Assembly: GCA_013076295.1 (NCBI GenBank)
Contig: RQOL01000374.1
Span: 930,001-994,000 of the forward strand
Length of the DNA: 64,000 nucleotides
Source: Sanderia malayensis
Taxonomy: Eukaryota > Cnidaria > Scyphozoa > Semaeostomeae > Pelagiidae
Reading direction: 5' to 3'
Shown here: one piece after another, positions 10,359 through 21,738 of the stretch
Layout of the letters: each line of letters starts with the position of its first letter
Numbering within the stretch: the stretch's first letter is position 1
The notes under the pieces: generated by a model
Told to the model about the DNA's origin: nothing
The model's input: only the letters and a program-made list of their open reading frames with translations
Database searches by the model: none
Made by a program: the position numbers and the translations under genes

Positions 10359-11503
10359 AGCTGCAATATATTAAACCTTCCAGCTTGTTTTCCATATTAA
10401 TACACTTTTGGCAGGAAACCTGAACAGACTGTCTTGAAGAAACTAAAAAACTGTGTGTTCGCGGTTGTTAAATTCTAGGCCACGAAAAAGACCCAACAGA
10501 GACATTTCAACAGAAGGTACTGTTTGTATTTCTCAATCGAGTCTCAAATTTTATCTATTTTCTTTGGTAGCAAGAGAGAAGCAAGTTTTTAAACTTTTGG
10601 TTACTTTTAAGATTTTCGATTCCGTTGCAACATTTATGTGTGTCTGCTGTTTCAGTCTTATTCATGCGGTATGGTAATCTTACTGTCTGCGATTTTTTAA
10701 TTTTAGAGGATGCCAACACGACTCTATGTGCACCGGCGACACCCAGAGCAAGAAATTTGGCCACGCTCGAAGGTAAACACACGGTTTAAACTATTTGATG
10801 ATTGGGTGTCTACTGCATCTACCATGCCACTGTCTTGTATTTCCCGTGAAGGCGTTGTTAGTACAGTCAAATCTGCATGGTGCGAGCTCGTGTAGCTCAA
10901 ACTCTATCTAATTCCAACGAAATTCCCCGTCCGTTCAAAAATCACTGATGACAAATATTTTTTAAATATTTTCGACTGACTATGCATATATATTTTCTAA
11001 ATTAAAATTGTAATGACTTATCAATATCATGTTGCAGTGCTTCCCACCTCAGCGTTTGAAGTTATTCATGAAAGGTTATTATATGCTTTAGATTGCTATC
11101 CGCTGTTATTTATCGTTCCGCCATTCCATTATTCATCGTAATTGCTGAGGCTTGTTGCCTCGCTGGATGTCAGAGGAAGGTTTCCTTGCTGCGGATTAAT
11201 ATGAGATATCTTTTTTGGGGGATCTGAATGTTATAGTTTGGGTCGGTTATAAATTCGCGGTTGTTGAAATCTAGGCCACAAAAAAGACCCAACAGAGACA
11301 TTTCACCAGCAGATACTGTTTGTATTTCTCAATCGAGTCTCAAATTTTATCTATTTTCTTTGGTAGCAAGAGAGAAGCAGGTTTTTACACTTTTTGGTTC
11401 CTTTTAAGATTTTCGATTCCGTTGCAACATTTATGTGTGTCTGCTGTTTGAGTCTTATTCATGCGGTATGGTAATCTTACTGTCTGCGATTTTTTAATTT
11501 TAG

Positions 11504-11569
11504 AGGATGCCAACACGACTCTATGTGCACCGGCGACACCCAGAGCAAGAAATTTGGCCACGCTCGAAG
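11504..11569 (+). other. Block E3 of a representative array unit (exon-like, 66 nt)
   Basis: Preceded by a T-rich stretch ending 'tttaattttag' and followed by AAG|gtaaac, a good 3' and 5' splice-site pair. It is 66 nt in every copy I compared. In the frame starting at its first base it reads RMPTRLYVHRRHPEQE and then IWPRSK. In the alternative frame (offset +2) it reads DANTTLCAPATPRAR. Subfamily B changes include tatgtg to tatgag, which makes a TGA only in the offset frame. Confidence 0.55.
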
Positions 11570-11834
11570 GTAAACACACGGTTTAAACTATTTGATGATT
11601 GGGTGTCTACTGCATCTACCATGCCACTGTCTTGTATTTCCCGTGAAGGCGTTGTTAGTACAGTCAAATCTGCATGGTGCGAGCTCGTGTAGCTCAAACT
11701 CTATCTAATTCCAACGAAATTCCCCGTCCGTTCAAGAATCACTGATGACAAATATTTTTTAAATATTTTCGACTGACTATGCATATATATTTTCTAAATT
11801 AAAATTGTAATGACTTATCATTATCATGTTGCAG

Positions 11835-11871
11835 TGCTTCCCACCTCAGCGTTTGAAGTTATTCATGAAAG
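11835..11871 (+). other. Block E1 of a representative array unit (exon-like, 37 nt)
   Basis: Preceded by 'cattatcatgttgcag' and followed by GAAAG|gttatt, a plausible but weaker donor. It reads CFPPQRLKLFMK in the frame continuous with E3. It is 37 nt in the array, but 61 nt in the two older relatives at 1338-1398 and 21678-21738, a difference of 24 nt (eight codons). Confidence 0.5.
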
Positions 11872-12069
11872 GTTATTATATGCTTTAGATTGCTATCCCT
11901 GTTATTTATCGTTCCGCCATTCCATTATTCATCGTAATTGCTGAGGCTTGTTGCCTCGCTGGATGTCAGAGGAAGGTTTCCTTGCTGCGGATTAATATGA
12001 GATATCTTTTTGGGGGATCTGAATGTTATAGTTTGGGTCGGTTATAAATTCGCGGTTGTTGAATTCTAG

Positions 12070-12107
12070 GCCACGAAAAAGACCCAACAGAGACATTTCA
12101 ACAGAAG
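12070..12107 (+). other. Block E2 of a representative array unit (exon-like, 38 nt)
   Basis: Preceded by 'gttgttgaattctag' and followed by AAG|gtactg. It is 38 nt in subfamily A and 50 nt, with different sequence, in subfamily B, a difference of 12 nt (four codons). Joined to E1 it stays open in the E3 frame in both subfamilies (GHEKDPTETFQQK in A, GRHRAQVKLMTMPTPQQ in B). Confidence 0.5.
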
Positions 12108-15100
12108 GTACTGTTTGTATTTCTCAATCGAGTCTCAAATTTTATCTATTTTCTTTGGTAGCAAGAGAGAAGCAAGTTTTTAAACTTTTTGGTTACTTTT
12201 AAGATTTTCGATTCCGTTGCAACATTTATGTGTGTCTGCTGTTTCAGTCTTATTCATGCGGTATGGTAATCTTACTGTCTGCAATTTTTTAATTTTAGAG
12301 GATGCCAACACGACTCTATGTGCACCGGCGACACCCAGAGCAAGAAATTTGGCCACGCTCGAAGGTAAACACACGGTTTAAACTATTTGATGATTGGGTG
12401 TCTACTGCATCTACCATGCCACTGTCTTGTATTTCCCGTGAAGGCGTTGTTAGTACAGTCAAATCTGCATGGTGCGAGCTCGTGTAGCTCAAACTCTATC
12501 TAATTCCAACGAAATTCCCCGTCCGTTCAAGAATCACTGATGACAAATATTTTTTAAATATTTTCGACTGACTATGCATATATATTTTCTAAATTAAAAT
12601 TGTAATGACTTATCATTATCATGTTGCAGTGCTTCCCACCTCAGCGTTTGAAGTTATTCATGAAAGGTTATTATATGCTTTAGATTGCTATCCCCTGTTA
12701 TTTATCGTTCCGCCATTCCATTATTCATCGTAATTGCTGAGGCTTGTTGCCTCGCTGGATGTCAGAGGAAGGTTTCCTTGCTGCGGATTAATATGAGATA
12801 TCTTTTTGGGGGGATCTGAATGTTATAGTTTGGATCGGTTATGATTTTGCGGTTGTTGAATTCTAGGCCACGAAAATAACCCAACAGAGACATTTCAACA
12901 GAAGGTACTGTTTGTATTTCTCAATCGAGTCTCAAATTTTATCTATTTTCTTTGGTAGCAAGAGAGAAGCAAGTTTTTAAACTTTTTGGTTACTTTTAAG
13001 ATTTTCGATTCCATTGCAACATTTATGTGTGTCTGCTGTTTCAGTCTTATTCATGCGGTATGGTAATCTTACTGTCTGCGATTTTTTAATTTTAGAGGAT
13101 GCCAACACGACTCTATGTGCACCGGCGACACCCAGAGCAAGAAATTTGGCCACGCTCGAAGGTAAACACACGGTTTAAACTATTTGATGATTGGGTGTCT
13201 ACTGCATCTACCATGCCACTGTCTTGTATTTCCCGTGAAGGCGTTGTTAGTACAGTCAAATCTGCATGGTGCGAGCTCGTGTAGCTCAAACTCTATCTAA
13301 TTCCAACGAAATTCCCCGTCCGTTCAAGAATCACTGATGACAAATAATTTTTAAATATTTTCTACTGACTATGCATCTATATTTTCTAAATTAAAATTGT
13401 AATGACTTATCATTATCATGTTGCAGTGCTTCCCACCTCAGCGTTTGAAGTTATTCATGAAAGGTTATTATATGCTTTAGATTGCTATCCCCTGTTATTT
13501 ATCGTTCCGCCATTCCATTATTCATCGTAATTGCTGAGGCTTGTTGCCTCGCTGGATGTCAGAGGCAGGTTTCCTTGCTGCGGATTAATATGAGATATCT
13601 TTTTGGGGGATCTGAATGTTATAGTTTGGGTCGGTTATAAATTCGCGGTTGTTGAATTCTAGGCCACGAAAAAGACCCAACAGAGACATTTCAACAGAAG
13701 GTACTGTTTGTATTTCTCAATCGAGTCTCAAATTTTATCTATTTTCTTTGGTAGCAAGAGAGAAGCAAGTTTTTAAACTTTTTGGTTACTTTTAAGATTT
13801 TCGATTCCGTTGCAACATTTATGTGTGTCTGCTGTTTCAGTCTTATTCATGCGGTATGGTAATCTTACTGTCTGCGATTTTTTAATTTTAGAGGATGCCA
13901 ACACGACTCTATGTGCACCGGCGACACCCAGAGCAAGAAATTTGGCCACGCTCGAAGGTAAACACACGGTTTAAACTATTTGATGATTGGGTGTCTACTG
14001 CATCTACCATGCCACTGTCTTGTATTTCCCGTGAAGGCGTTGTTAGTACAGTCAAATCTGCATGGTGCGAGCTCGTGTAGCTCAAACTCTATCTAATTCC
14101 AACGAAATTCCCCGTCCGTTCAAGAATCACTGATGACAAATATTTTTTAAATATTTTCGACTGACTATGCATATATATTTTCTAAATTAAAATTGTAATG
14201 ACTTATCATTATCATGTTGCAGTGCTTCCCACCTCAGCGTTTGAAGTTATTCATGAAAGGTTATTATATGCTTTAGATTGCTATCCGCTGTTATTTATCG
14301 TTCCGCCATTCCATTATTCATCGTAATTGCTGAGGCTTGTTGCCTCGCTGGATGTCAGAGGAAGGTTTCCTTGCTGCGGATTAATATGAGATATCTTTTT
14401 TGGGGGATCTGAATGTTATAGATTGGGTCGGTTATAAATTAGCGGTTGTTGAATTCTAGGCCACGAAAAAGACCCAACAGAGACATTTCAACAGAAGGTA
14501 CTGTTTGTATTTCTCAATCGAGTCTCAAATTTTATCTATTTTCTTTGGTAGCAAGAGAGAAGCAAGTTTTTAAACTTTTTGGTTACTTTTAAGATTTTCG
14601 ATTCCGTTGCAACATTTATGTGTGTCTGCTGTTTCAGTCTTATTCATGCGGTATGGTAATCTTACTGTCTGCGATTTTTTAATTTTAGAGGATGCCAACA
14701 CGACTCTATGTGCACCGGCGACACCCAGAGCAAGAAATTTGGCCACGCTCGAAGGTAAACACACGGTTTAAACTATTTGATGATTGGGTGTCTACTGCAT
14801 CTACCATGCCACTGTCTTGTATTTCCCGTGAAGGCGTTGTTAGTACAGTCAAATCTGCATGGTGCGAGCTCGTGTAGCTCAAACTCTATCTAATTCCAAC
14901 GAAATTCCCCGTCCGTTCAAGAATCACTGATGACAAATATTTTTTAAATATTTTCGACTGACTATGCATATATATTTTCTAAATTAAAATTGTAATGACT
15001 TATCATTATCATGTTGCAGTGCTTCCCACCCCAGCATTTGAAGTTATTCATGAAAGGTTATTATATGCTTTAGATTGCTATCCCCTGTTATTTATCGTTC

Positions 15101-17558
15101 CGCCATTCCATTATTCATCGTAATTGCTGAGGCTTGTTGCCTCGCTGGATGTCAGAGGAAGGTTTCCTTGCTGCGGATTAATATGAGATATCTTTTTTGG
15201 GGGATCTGAATGTTATAGTTTGGGTCGGTTATAAATTCGCGGTTGTTGAATTCTAGGCCACGAAAAAGACCCAACAGAGACATTTCAACAGAAGGTACTG
15301 TTTGTATTTCTCAATCGAGTCTCAAATTTTATCTATTTTCTTTGGTAGCAAGAGAGAAGCAAGTTTTTAAACTTTTTGGTTACTTTTAAGATTTTCGATT
15401 CCGTTGCAACATTTATGTGTGTCTGCTGTTTGAGTCTTATTCATGCGGTATGGTAATCTTACTGTCTGCGATTTTTTAATTTTAGAGGATGCCAACACGA
15501 CTCTATGTGCACCGGCGACACCCAGAGCAAGAAATTTGGCCACGCTCGAAGGTAAACACCTGGTTTAAACTATTTGATGATTGGGTGTCTACTGCATCTA
15601 CCATGCCACTGTCTTGTATTTCCCGTGAAGGCGTTGTTAGTACAGTCAAATCTGCATGGTGCGAGCTCGTGTAGCTCAAACTCTATCTAATTCCAACGAA
15701 ATTCCCCGTCCGTTCAAGAATCACTGATGACAAATATTTTTTAAATATTTTCGACTGACTATGCATATATATTTTCTAAATTAAAATTGTAATGACTTAT
15801 CATTATCATGTTGCAGTGCTTCCCACCTCAGCGTTTGAAGTTATTCATGAAAGGTTATTATATGCTTTAGATTGCTATCCCCTGTTATTTATCGTTCCGC
15901 CATTCCATTATTCATCGTAATTGCTGAGGCTTGTTGCCTCGCTGGATGTCAGAGGAAGGTTTCCTTGCTGCGGATTAATATGAGATATCTTTTTTGGGGG
16001 ATCTGAATGTTATAGTTTGGGTCGGTTATAAATTCGCGGTTGTTGAAATCTAGGCCACAAAAAAGACCCAACAGAGACATTTCACCAGCAGATACTGTTT
16101 GTATTTCTCAATCGAGTCTCAAATTTTATCTATTTTCTTTGGTAGCAAGAGAGAAGCAGGTTTTTACACTTTTTGGTTCCTTTTAAGATTTTCGATTCCG
16201 TTGCAACATTTATGTGTGTCTGCTGTTTCAGTCTTATTCATGCGGTATGGTAATCTTACTGTCTGCGATTTTTTAATTTTAGAGGATGCCAACACGACTC
16301 TATGTGCACCGGCGACACCCAGAGCAAGAAATTTGGCCACGCTCGAAGGTAAACACACGGTTTAAACTATTTGATGATTGGGTGTCTACTGCATCTACCA
16401 TGCCACTGTCTTGTATTTCCCGTGAAGGCGTTGTTAGTACAGTCAAATCTGCATGGTGCGAGCTCGTGTAGCTCAAACTCTATCTAATTCCAACGAAATT
16501 CCCCGTCCGTTCAAGAATCACTGATGACAAATATTTTTTAAATATTTTCGACTGACTATGCATATATATTTTCTAAATTAAAATTGTAATGACTTATCAT
16601 TATCATGTTGCAGTGCTTCCCACCTCAGCGTTTGAAGTTATTCATGAAAGGTTATTATATGCTTTAGATTGCTATCCCCTGTTATTTATCGTTCCGCCAT
16701 TCCATTATTCATCGTAATTGCTGAGGCTTGTTGCCTCGCTGGATGTCAGAGGAAGGTTTCCTTGCTGCGGATTAATATGAGATATCTTTTTGGGGGATCT
16801 GAATGTTATAGTTTGGGTCGGTTATAAATTCGCGGTTGTTGAATTCTAGGCCACGAAAAAGACCCAACAGAGACATTTCAACAGAAGGTACTGTTTGTAT
16901 TTCTCAATCGAGTCTCAAATTTTATCTATTTTCTTTGGTAGCAAGAGAGAAGCAAGTTTTTAAACTTTTTGGTTACTTTTAAGATTTTCGATTCCGTTGC
17001 AACATTTATGTGTGTCTGCTGTTTGAGTCTTATTCATGCGGTATGGTAATCTTACTGTCTGCGATTTTTTAATTTTAGAGGATGCCAACACGACTCTATG
17101 TGCACCGGCGACACCCAGAGCAAGAAATTTGGCCACGCTCGAAGGTAAACACACGGTTTAAACTATTTGATGATTGGGTGTCTACTGCATCTACCATGCC
17201 ACTGTCTTGTATTTCCCGTGAAGGCGTTGTTAGTACAGTCAAATCTGCATGGTGCGAGCTCGTGTAGCTCAAACTCTATCTAATTCCAACGAAATTCCCC
17301 GTCCCTTCAAGAATCACTAATGACAAATGTTTTTTAAATATTTTCTACTAACTATGCATATAGGGCTGTTTCAGCTGACGTCACACGCGCTTGTCACGTG
17401 ACCCTTTGGTGGCACTGGTGGGCAAAAAGACAATATTCGCCATTGATGTTGTATGCAATCGCGAACAAAGTAGTCTTCTTTGTTGAGTTTTGTGTGCATT
17501 TATCAGAAGTAAAAGAGGGCTTAAGTGTTGTCTAACTTCTTTGTTTTCGTATTTAATC

Positions 17559-19137
17559 ATGGTTAATAGCTGTATTGTTACGGGCTGTGCGAATCGGCAA
17601 ATAAAAGGAGTTAACTTAAGCTTCTGCCGACTGCCGAAGGACGCTGAGAGAAGGAGACTTTGGTTAGCAGCAATTTGCAGAAAAAATTACAACCCGTCTT
17701 TAGAAAGTGACGTGAGAGTTTGTGGTGCTCATTTTATAAGTGGTAAGTATGAATTTATTGATATATATTTCATATTATTTCAGCTGTAGAAGCTTCTTTT
17801 GTGGCTAAGGCCGCCTAGGCCAATTTAGGCCAGTCATCTTTGACAGTACCTATTGATTTTATGTATTTTCTTAGGCGTTGCATCAACTGATAAACGAAGT
17901 CCAGATTACGTTCCTTTGTTAAATATGGGCTACGATAAAAAATACATAACCCTGCATCTTGTTCTGCAAGATACGAGCGAGGATTGAGAAGAGAAGTGTC
18001 CAAGATTATTGAGAATGGGAGGCAAAAATCTGAAGCAAATGAGGCAGATTCAGTTTCATTAAATTCTGATGAAACTTCCATACCCGAAACATCATTTCAA
18101 ATAATGGAAACTCAAATTGAGGATTTTGAAGATGAAAGTGTTCTTGAAGATACTACACACATTCACTGTTTAAATGATTTAGAGAGATTAGAGGAGAGGG
18201 TTGACACGCAAAGGAATGAAATTAATAATCTAAGAGTGGAGAAAAAGATGCTAGAAGATCAACTAAAAGCATCAAAGATGTGCTACGAGTTCCTTGATAC
18301 AAATGAAAAGGTTCTGTACTTCACTGGTATACCATCTCTGGCATGCTTCAATTGGTTGCATAAAGTAGTGTCTCCTGGGATCCCAAATTTTCTTTCTTTA
18401 TCATCTAAAAATGCTCTTTTGTTAACCTTCATGAAATTGCGGTTGAATCTTCTACAACAAGACCTTTCATATCGATTTCAAGTCAGCAAAGCTACAATAT
18501 CAAGAGTCATTAACTTTTGTTTGCCAATAATAGCGAAGAGTCTTTCTGGGTTGGTCCACTGGCCTGACAAAGGGGATGTGCTGCGTACATTGCCCAAAGT
18601 GTTTAAGAAGACATTTCCACGCTGCAAAGTTATTATTGATTGCACAGAAATTTATATTGATCGCCCAGGCAATCTGGAGGCACGACAACTCACTTGGTCC
18701 AATTACAAACACAATAACACGTTGAAAGTTTTAATTGGAATATCACCAACTGGTGCCATTGTGTTTCTCTCTAAAGCTTTTGGAGGAAGGGTGTCAGACA
18801 AGGTAATAACACAGAGAAGTGGCTTCTTGGACCTCTTGGAGTTTGGTGACCAGGTTATGGCAGATAGAGGCTTCCTTGTGGCAGATGATGTTGCAAGTCA
18901 TAATGCAACACTGGTAATACCATCATTTACGAAAGGAAAAAGTCAGCTTAGCCAAAAGATGTTGAAACCAGCAGACAAATAGCAAGAGTTCGAATCCATG
19001 TGGAGAGAGCAATTGGTCGTATCAAGAATTTCCGTATTCTTAGCACTGAGATGCAATTAAGAATGGTGCCGAACTTTGACAACATCATGACAATTTGCTC
19101 TGCAATAACCAATCTACATCCAAGGCTTGTAAAATAG
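17559..19137 (+). pseudogene. THAP-domain DDE transposase of the ISL2EU-like element
   Basis: Exon 1 (17559-17742) encodes a THAP zinc-binding domain: C-x4-C in CIVTGCANR, FCRLPKD, a tryptophan in RRLWLAA, and the final C-x2-H in VCGAHF. It ends with the donor gtaagt. Exon 2 starts at 17875 after 'ttttcttag'. An acidic linker and a coiled-coil-like stretch (LERLEERVDTQRNEINNL) precede a helix-turn-helix-like region (YRFQVSKATISRVINF) and the DDE_Tnp_4 core. The core has Asp in VIIDCTEIY, Asp in VMADRGF and, after a frame change, Glu in HVERAIGRIKNF. Two single-base frameshifts, near 17940 (A6 run) and 18957 (A4 run), break it, so it is inactive as read. The stop is at 19135-19137. In its order of parts the protein looks otherwise complete for the family. 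Confidence 0.85.
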
Positions 19138-19193
19138 TGACATCCATTTGGAAATTTAATTTAATTTACACCAGTTGCTACAATAGTCCTTCA

Positions 19194-19560
19194 ATCAAAG
19201 ACACTGGCTTGGTATTGAAGTTCTGAAATGATTGCTTGGTGAATGAAGCCACTTCTCTGTAAAATCCTTAATCAAAGACACTGGCTTGGTATTGAAGTTC
19301 TGAAATGATTGCTTAGTGAATGAGAACACTTCTCTTTAAAATCCTCAATCAAAGACACTGGCTTGGTATTGAAGTTCTGAAATGATTGCTTAGTGAATGA
19401 GAACACTTCTCTTTAAAATCCTCAATCAAAGACACTGGCTTGGTATTGAAGTTCTGGAATGATTGCTTAGTGAATGAGAACACTTCTCTTTAAAATCCTC
19501 AATCAAAGACACTGGCTTGGTATTGAAGTTCTGAAATGATTGCTGAACAAATAAGAAAGA
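19194..19560 (+). repeat. 77-bp minisatellite, about five copies
   Basis: 'atcaaagacactggcttgg' recurs at 19194, 19271, 19348, 19425 and 19502, exactly 77 bp apart, with few differences; the last copy is partial. It lies between the 3' ends of the two convergent transposon genes. Confidence 0.95.
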
Positions 19561-19621
19561 CTGTCCCTTCAATTCTCAGCTGAATTGAGATTATAGGAAT
19601 GAATGGTGAACCAGTGAACCA

Positions 19622-21552
19622 TTATTTTGTACAATCAGGACAAAACCACTTTTTCCTTGGCTTCCTGAGAATACCAACACATTTGTAATGAAATCGATTT
19701 ATTTTACAGTTGTCTCCTGAACATATTATCATGCGACCATGAGCTTTTTTCTGGCATGTACAACATTTGTCAATGGCATTTGAAGCAGTGTCTTCTTCCT
19801 CAGAGATGATCTTCCTGGTGACAATTTCTGGCAGTATATGGGCAAAGAAAAAAGATGCTGATGATGTTACCAATTTGGTGCTGAAAGCTTCGTTAAACAG
19901 TATACGTTGTCTGTGCTTGTTTACATCTGTGCAAATAACAAAGTCACAGTACTTCACTTGCAAAACAAACATTTGAAGCTGGACTTGTGAGTAATATTTG
20001 TGATTTTTTTTAGTGTTAGGGATTTATCAAGACAAAAATCATTATCTTCCATAGCTGCTTGAAGCACTGACTTTGTCTTGTTTTTAAATGACCACTTTAT
20101 TTCCAGGACTCCTGCACCACAACAGGAACAGAAAACATTGCCGTCAGGACTGGCACCAAGGAATGGCTTTGCTTTGTAAACATTGAATCCACTTTCTCTA
20201 CAACTGAAGTTTGGATGAAGTGTTCTCATTTCACTAGCATACCAGTCTCTTGCAGAAGATTCGTTATCCATGCCATACTTGACAGAAGGAACCTTGGATA
20301 AGTCACAGTTACTGTAACCCATGATACGGGACACAAGCTTGGTAGGATTAGTTGAAGGTAACATATGCACAACATCATGCACTTTGGAAGCTGTAATTCT
20401 TCCTTCTCTGTGCCTATACCACAAGTTACTAATAGACTGTGACCTTGTCTGTTTTTCTAGATTTGCAATCTGGTCTTGGGTGACATGGTATTTTATCCAC
20501 AATGATGGTATATATGAAGAAAGACTGTTTCCTCTCAAGTTTGAAAATGGCTCCTCATACAGTGTGCATAGCAGTCTTGGAAAAACATCATCATTTTCAT
20601 CCTCGGAGGCACTGTCTGTCTCTTCTTCATCAAGCTTCGGGATTATTGTAAAAAGACAGGCATTAGGACATATTTCTTTTAACTCATGCAGCAAGTCAAC
20701 AGAGGGAAGAGGGTCTGATCCAGTTGGGTTCCAGTTTTGAGGGATTGCTGAGCGTGTGCCTTTAAATAATCCAGCTTTTTCTTGGATGGTACATGGCTCT
20801 ATCTCTCTGAAGGCTTGATTCCACTTGCAGGCCTGACTTGTTGAAGATGTTGTCGATAAACCAATTCTCACTGCAATTTCAACCTTAAAGAGCAGAGCTG
20901 CAACATGACTACAAGTTTCACCAAGTCCTGCCATACATGTACAGTGTGCACAATATATCGAACCAGTGCTTTTTTCAATGCACACCCAAGGCTGATGCAA
21001 ATCTCCAGAAGCTTTCTGTGATGGCCTGACTTTTGCTTTTAAAAAGCAATATGGATTTTTGCTGTCAATGGAGTGCATGTAAACAGTCTGTACATGTCCA
21101 CTGGTGACATATCTATGCGAAAAGAAGGAATGTTTAGCTTCAAAAAGGGTTCCATAATTCAAAAGAGAGCTGGCCTACTACATGGGCCTAGCATATCATG
21201 CCTAGCCAGGTTTTATAAAGTTTAAATTCGATAATATTATATCCATATCATTATTATATTCTTATAAATTAGAAAATTGCATTTACCTGTATGCCTCCAG
21301 TGATTTATAGGCCTTTAATTCTTCCTTCGTATAGGTACCAGGCGTGTTGATGAGATACAAATATATATCTCCAAATGTTATGTCAGGTCAGCCACGCGGG
21401 CTGTCTGACCAATCAGCTGACAAAAAATATGGATCTGGCAACAGCATAGTGCCTTTAGAGAACTTTAATTTCTCTAAATACCTGCGTTTTGCAACAAGAT
21501 CTGGACTTTTGTAGTAAGCAGACATATCTTTCACTGTAGTTTCAGTCGCCAT
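19622..21552 (-). pseudogene. SWIM - YqaJ nuclease - PHD protein of the ISL2EU-like element
   Basis: Exon 1 (21552-21287) starts MATETTVKDMSAYYKSPDLV and ends cag|gtaaat; exon 2 starts at 21112 after 'cgcatag'. A SWIM zinc-binding motif (CTCMAGLGETCSH: C-x-C, C-x-H) is followed by an acidic linker. The YqaJ-type exonuclease domain comes next, with REGRITASKV, VKYGMDNESSARDWY, GASPDG and LEIKW (catalytic D and E-x-K visible). The C-terminus has a PHD-like C4HC3 pattern (CCTCQKKAHG, then FHYKCVG, then WFCPDC). Damage: TGA at the position after SPRG in exon 1, where relatives I recall have Trp or Leu, and a frameshift at an A8 run near 20012, upstream of the PHD part. YqaJ proteins are lambda-type exonucleases; here the role is probably end processing in transposition or replication. 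Confidence 0.85.
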
Positions 21553-21677
21553 GTCTGCTCTTTTTGCCCACCAGTGAAATACGCATGCGCGAAAAAGAGG
21601 CTTTGTTATTGTTTACTGAAACAGCCCTTATTTTTTTCAAATTAAAATTGTAATGACTTATCATTGTCATCTTGCAG

Positions 21678-21738
21678 TACTTCAAGCTTTAGCTGAGGCC
21701 TACGACTCTTCCGAGGAAGGGTTCATTGTCCACAGAAG
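21678..21738 (+). other. Long (61-nt) form of block E1 next to the transposon
   Basis: The first unit after the inserted transposon has E1 as TACTTCAAGCTTTAGC onwards instead of the array's TGCTTCCCACC form. In the offset frame it reads LQALAEAYDSSEEGFIVHR, matching the long E1 in the Harbinger insert at 1338-1398 (LQDLADAYSSSEDEYIIHR). In the E3-continuous frame it has a TAG. It looks like an older, more protein-like version. Confidence 0.7.

Larger units (their letters stand above)
10457..17361 (+). repeat. Tandem array block 1: nine ~797-bp units
   Basis: The recurring start of block E3 (ATG of E3) lies at 10710, 11507, 12302, 13099, 13895, 14692, 15489, 16286 and 17082, so the period is 795-797 bp. 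Copies are nearly identical, differing by scattered single bases. Most use a 38-nt E2 ending CAGAAG|gtactg. In two copies (E2 starting at 11275 and at about 16052) E2 ends CAGCAG|atactg, which loses the GT. The block begins inside the E1-E2 spacer and ends where the ISL2EU-like element is inserted. The short open frames in each unit on both strands are by-products of the repeat. See the E1, E2 and E3 entries for its internal structure. Confidence 0.97.
17362..21628. mobile_element. ISL2EU-like DNA transposon inserted in the array
   Basis: A 13-bp inverted terminal repeat (AGGGCTGTTTCAG at 17362-17374, its complement at 21616-21628) bounds 4267 bp that interrupt the array. Flanking sequence on both sides is array unit, though the right flank has an expanded T run, so the target duplication (TA-like) is not clean. 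It carries a THAP-DDE transposase on the plus strand and a SWIM-YqaJ-PHD protein on the minus strand, converging on a 77-bp minisatellite. A transposase paired with a YqaJ nuclease is the known layout of ISL2EU/IS4EU-type elements. Palindromes TGACGTCA (17376-17383) and TCACGTGA (about 17394) lie just inside the left end. Confidence 0.85.
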
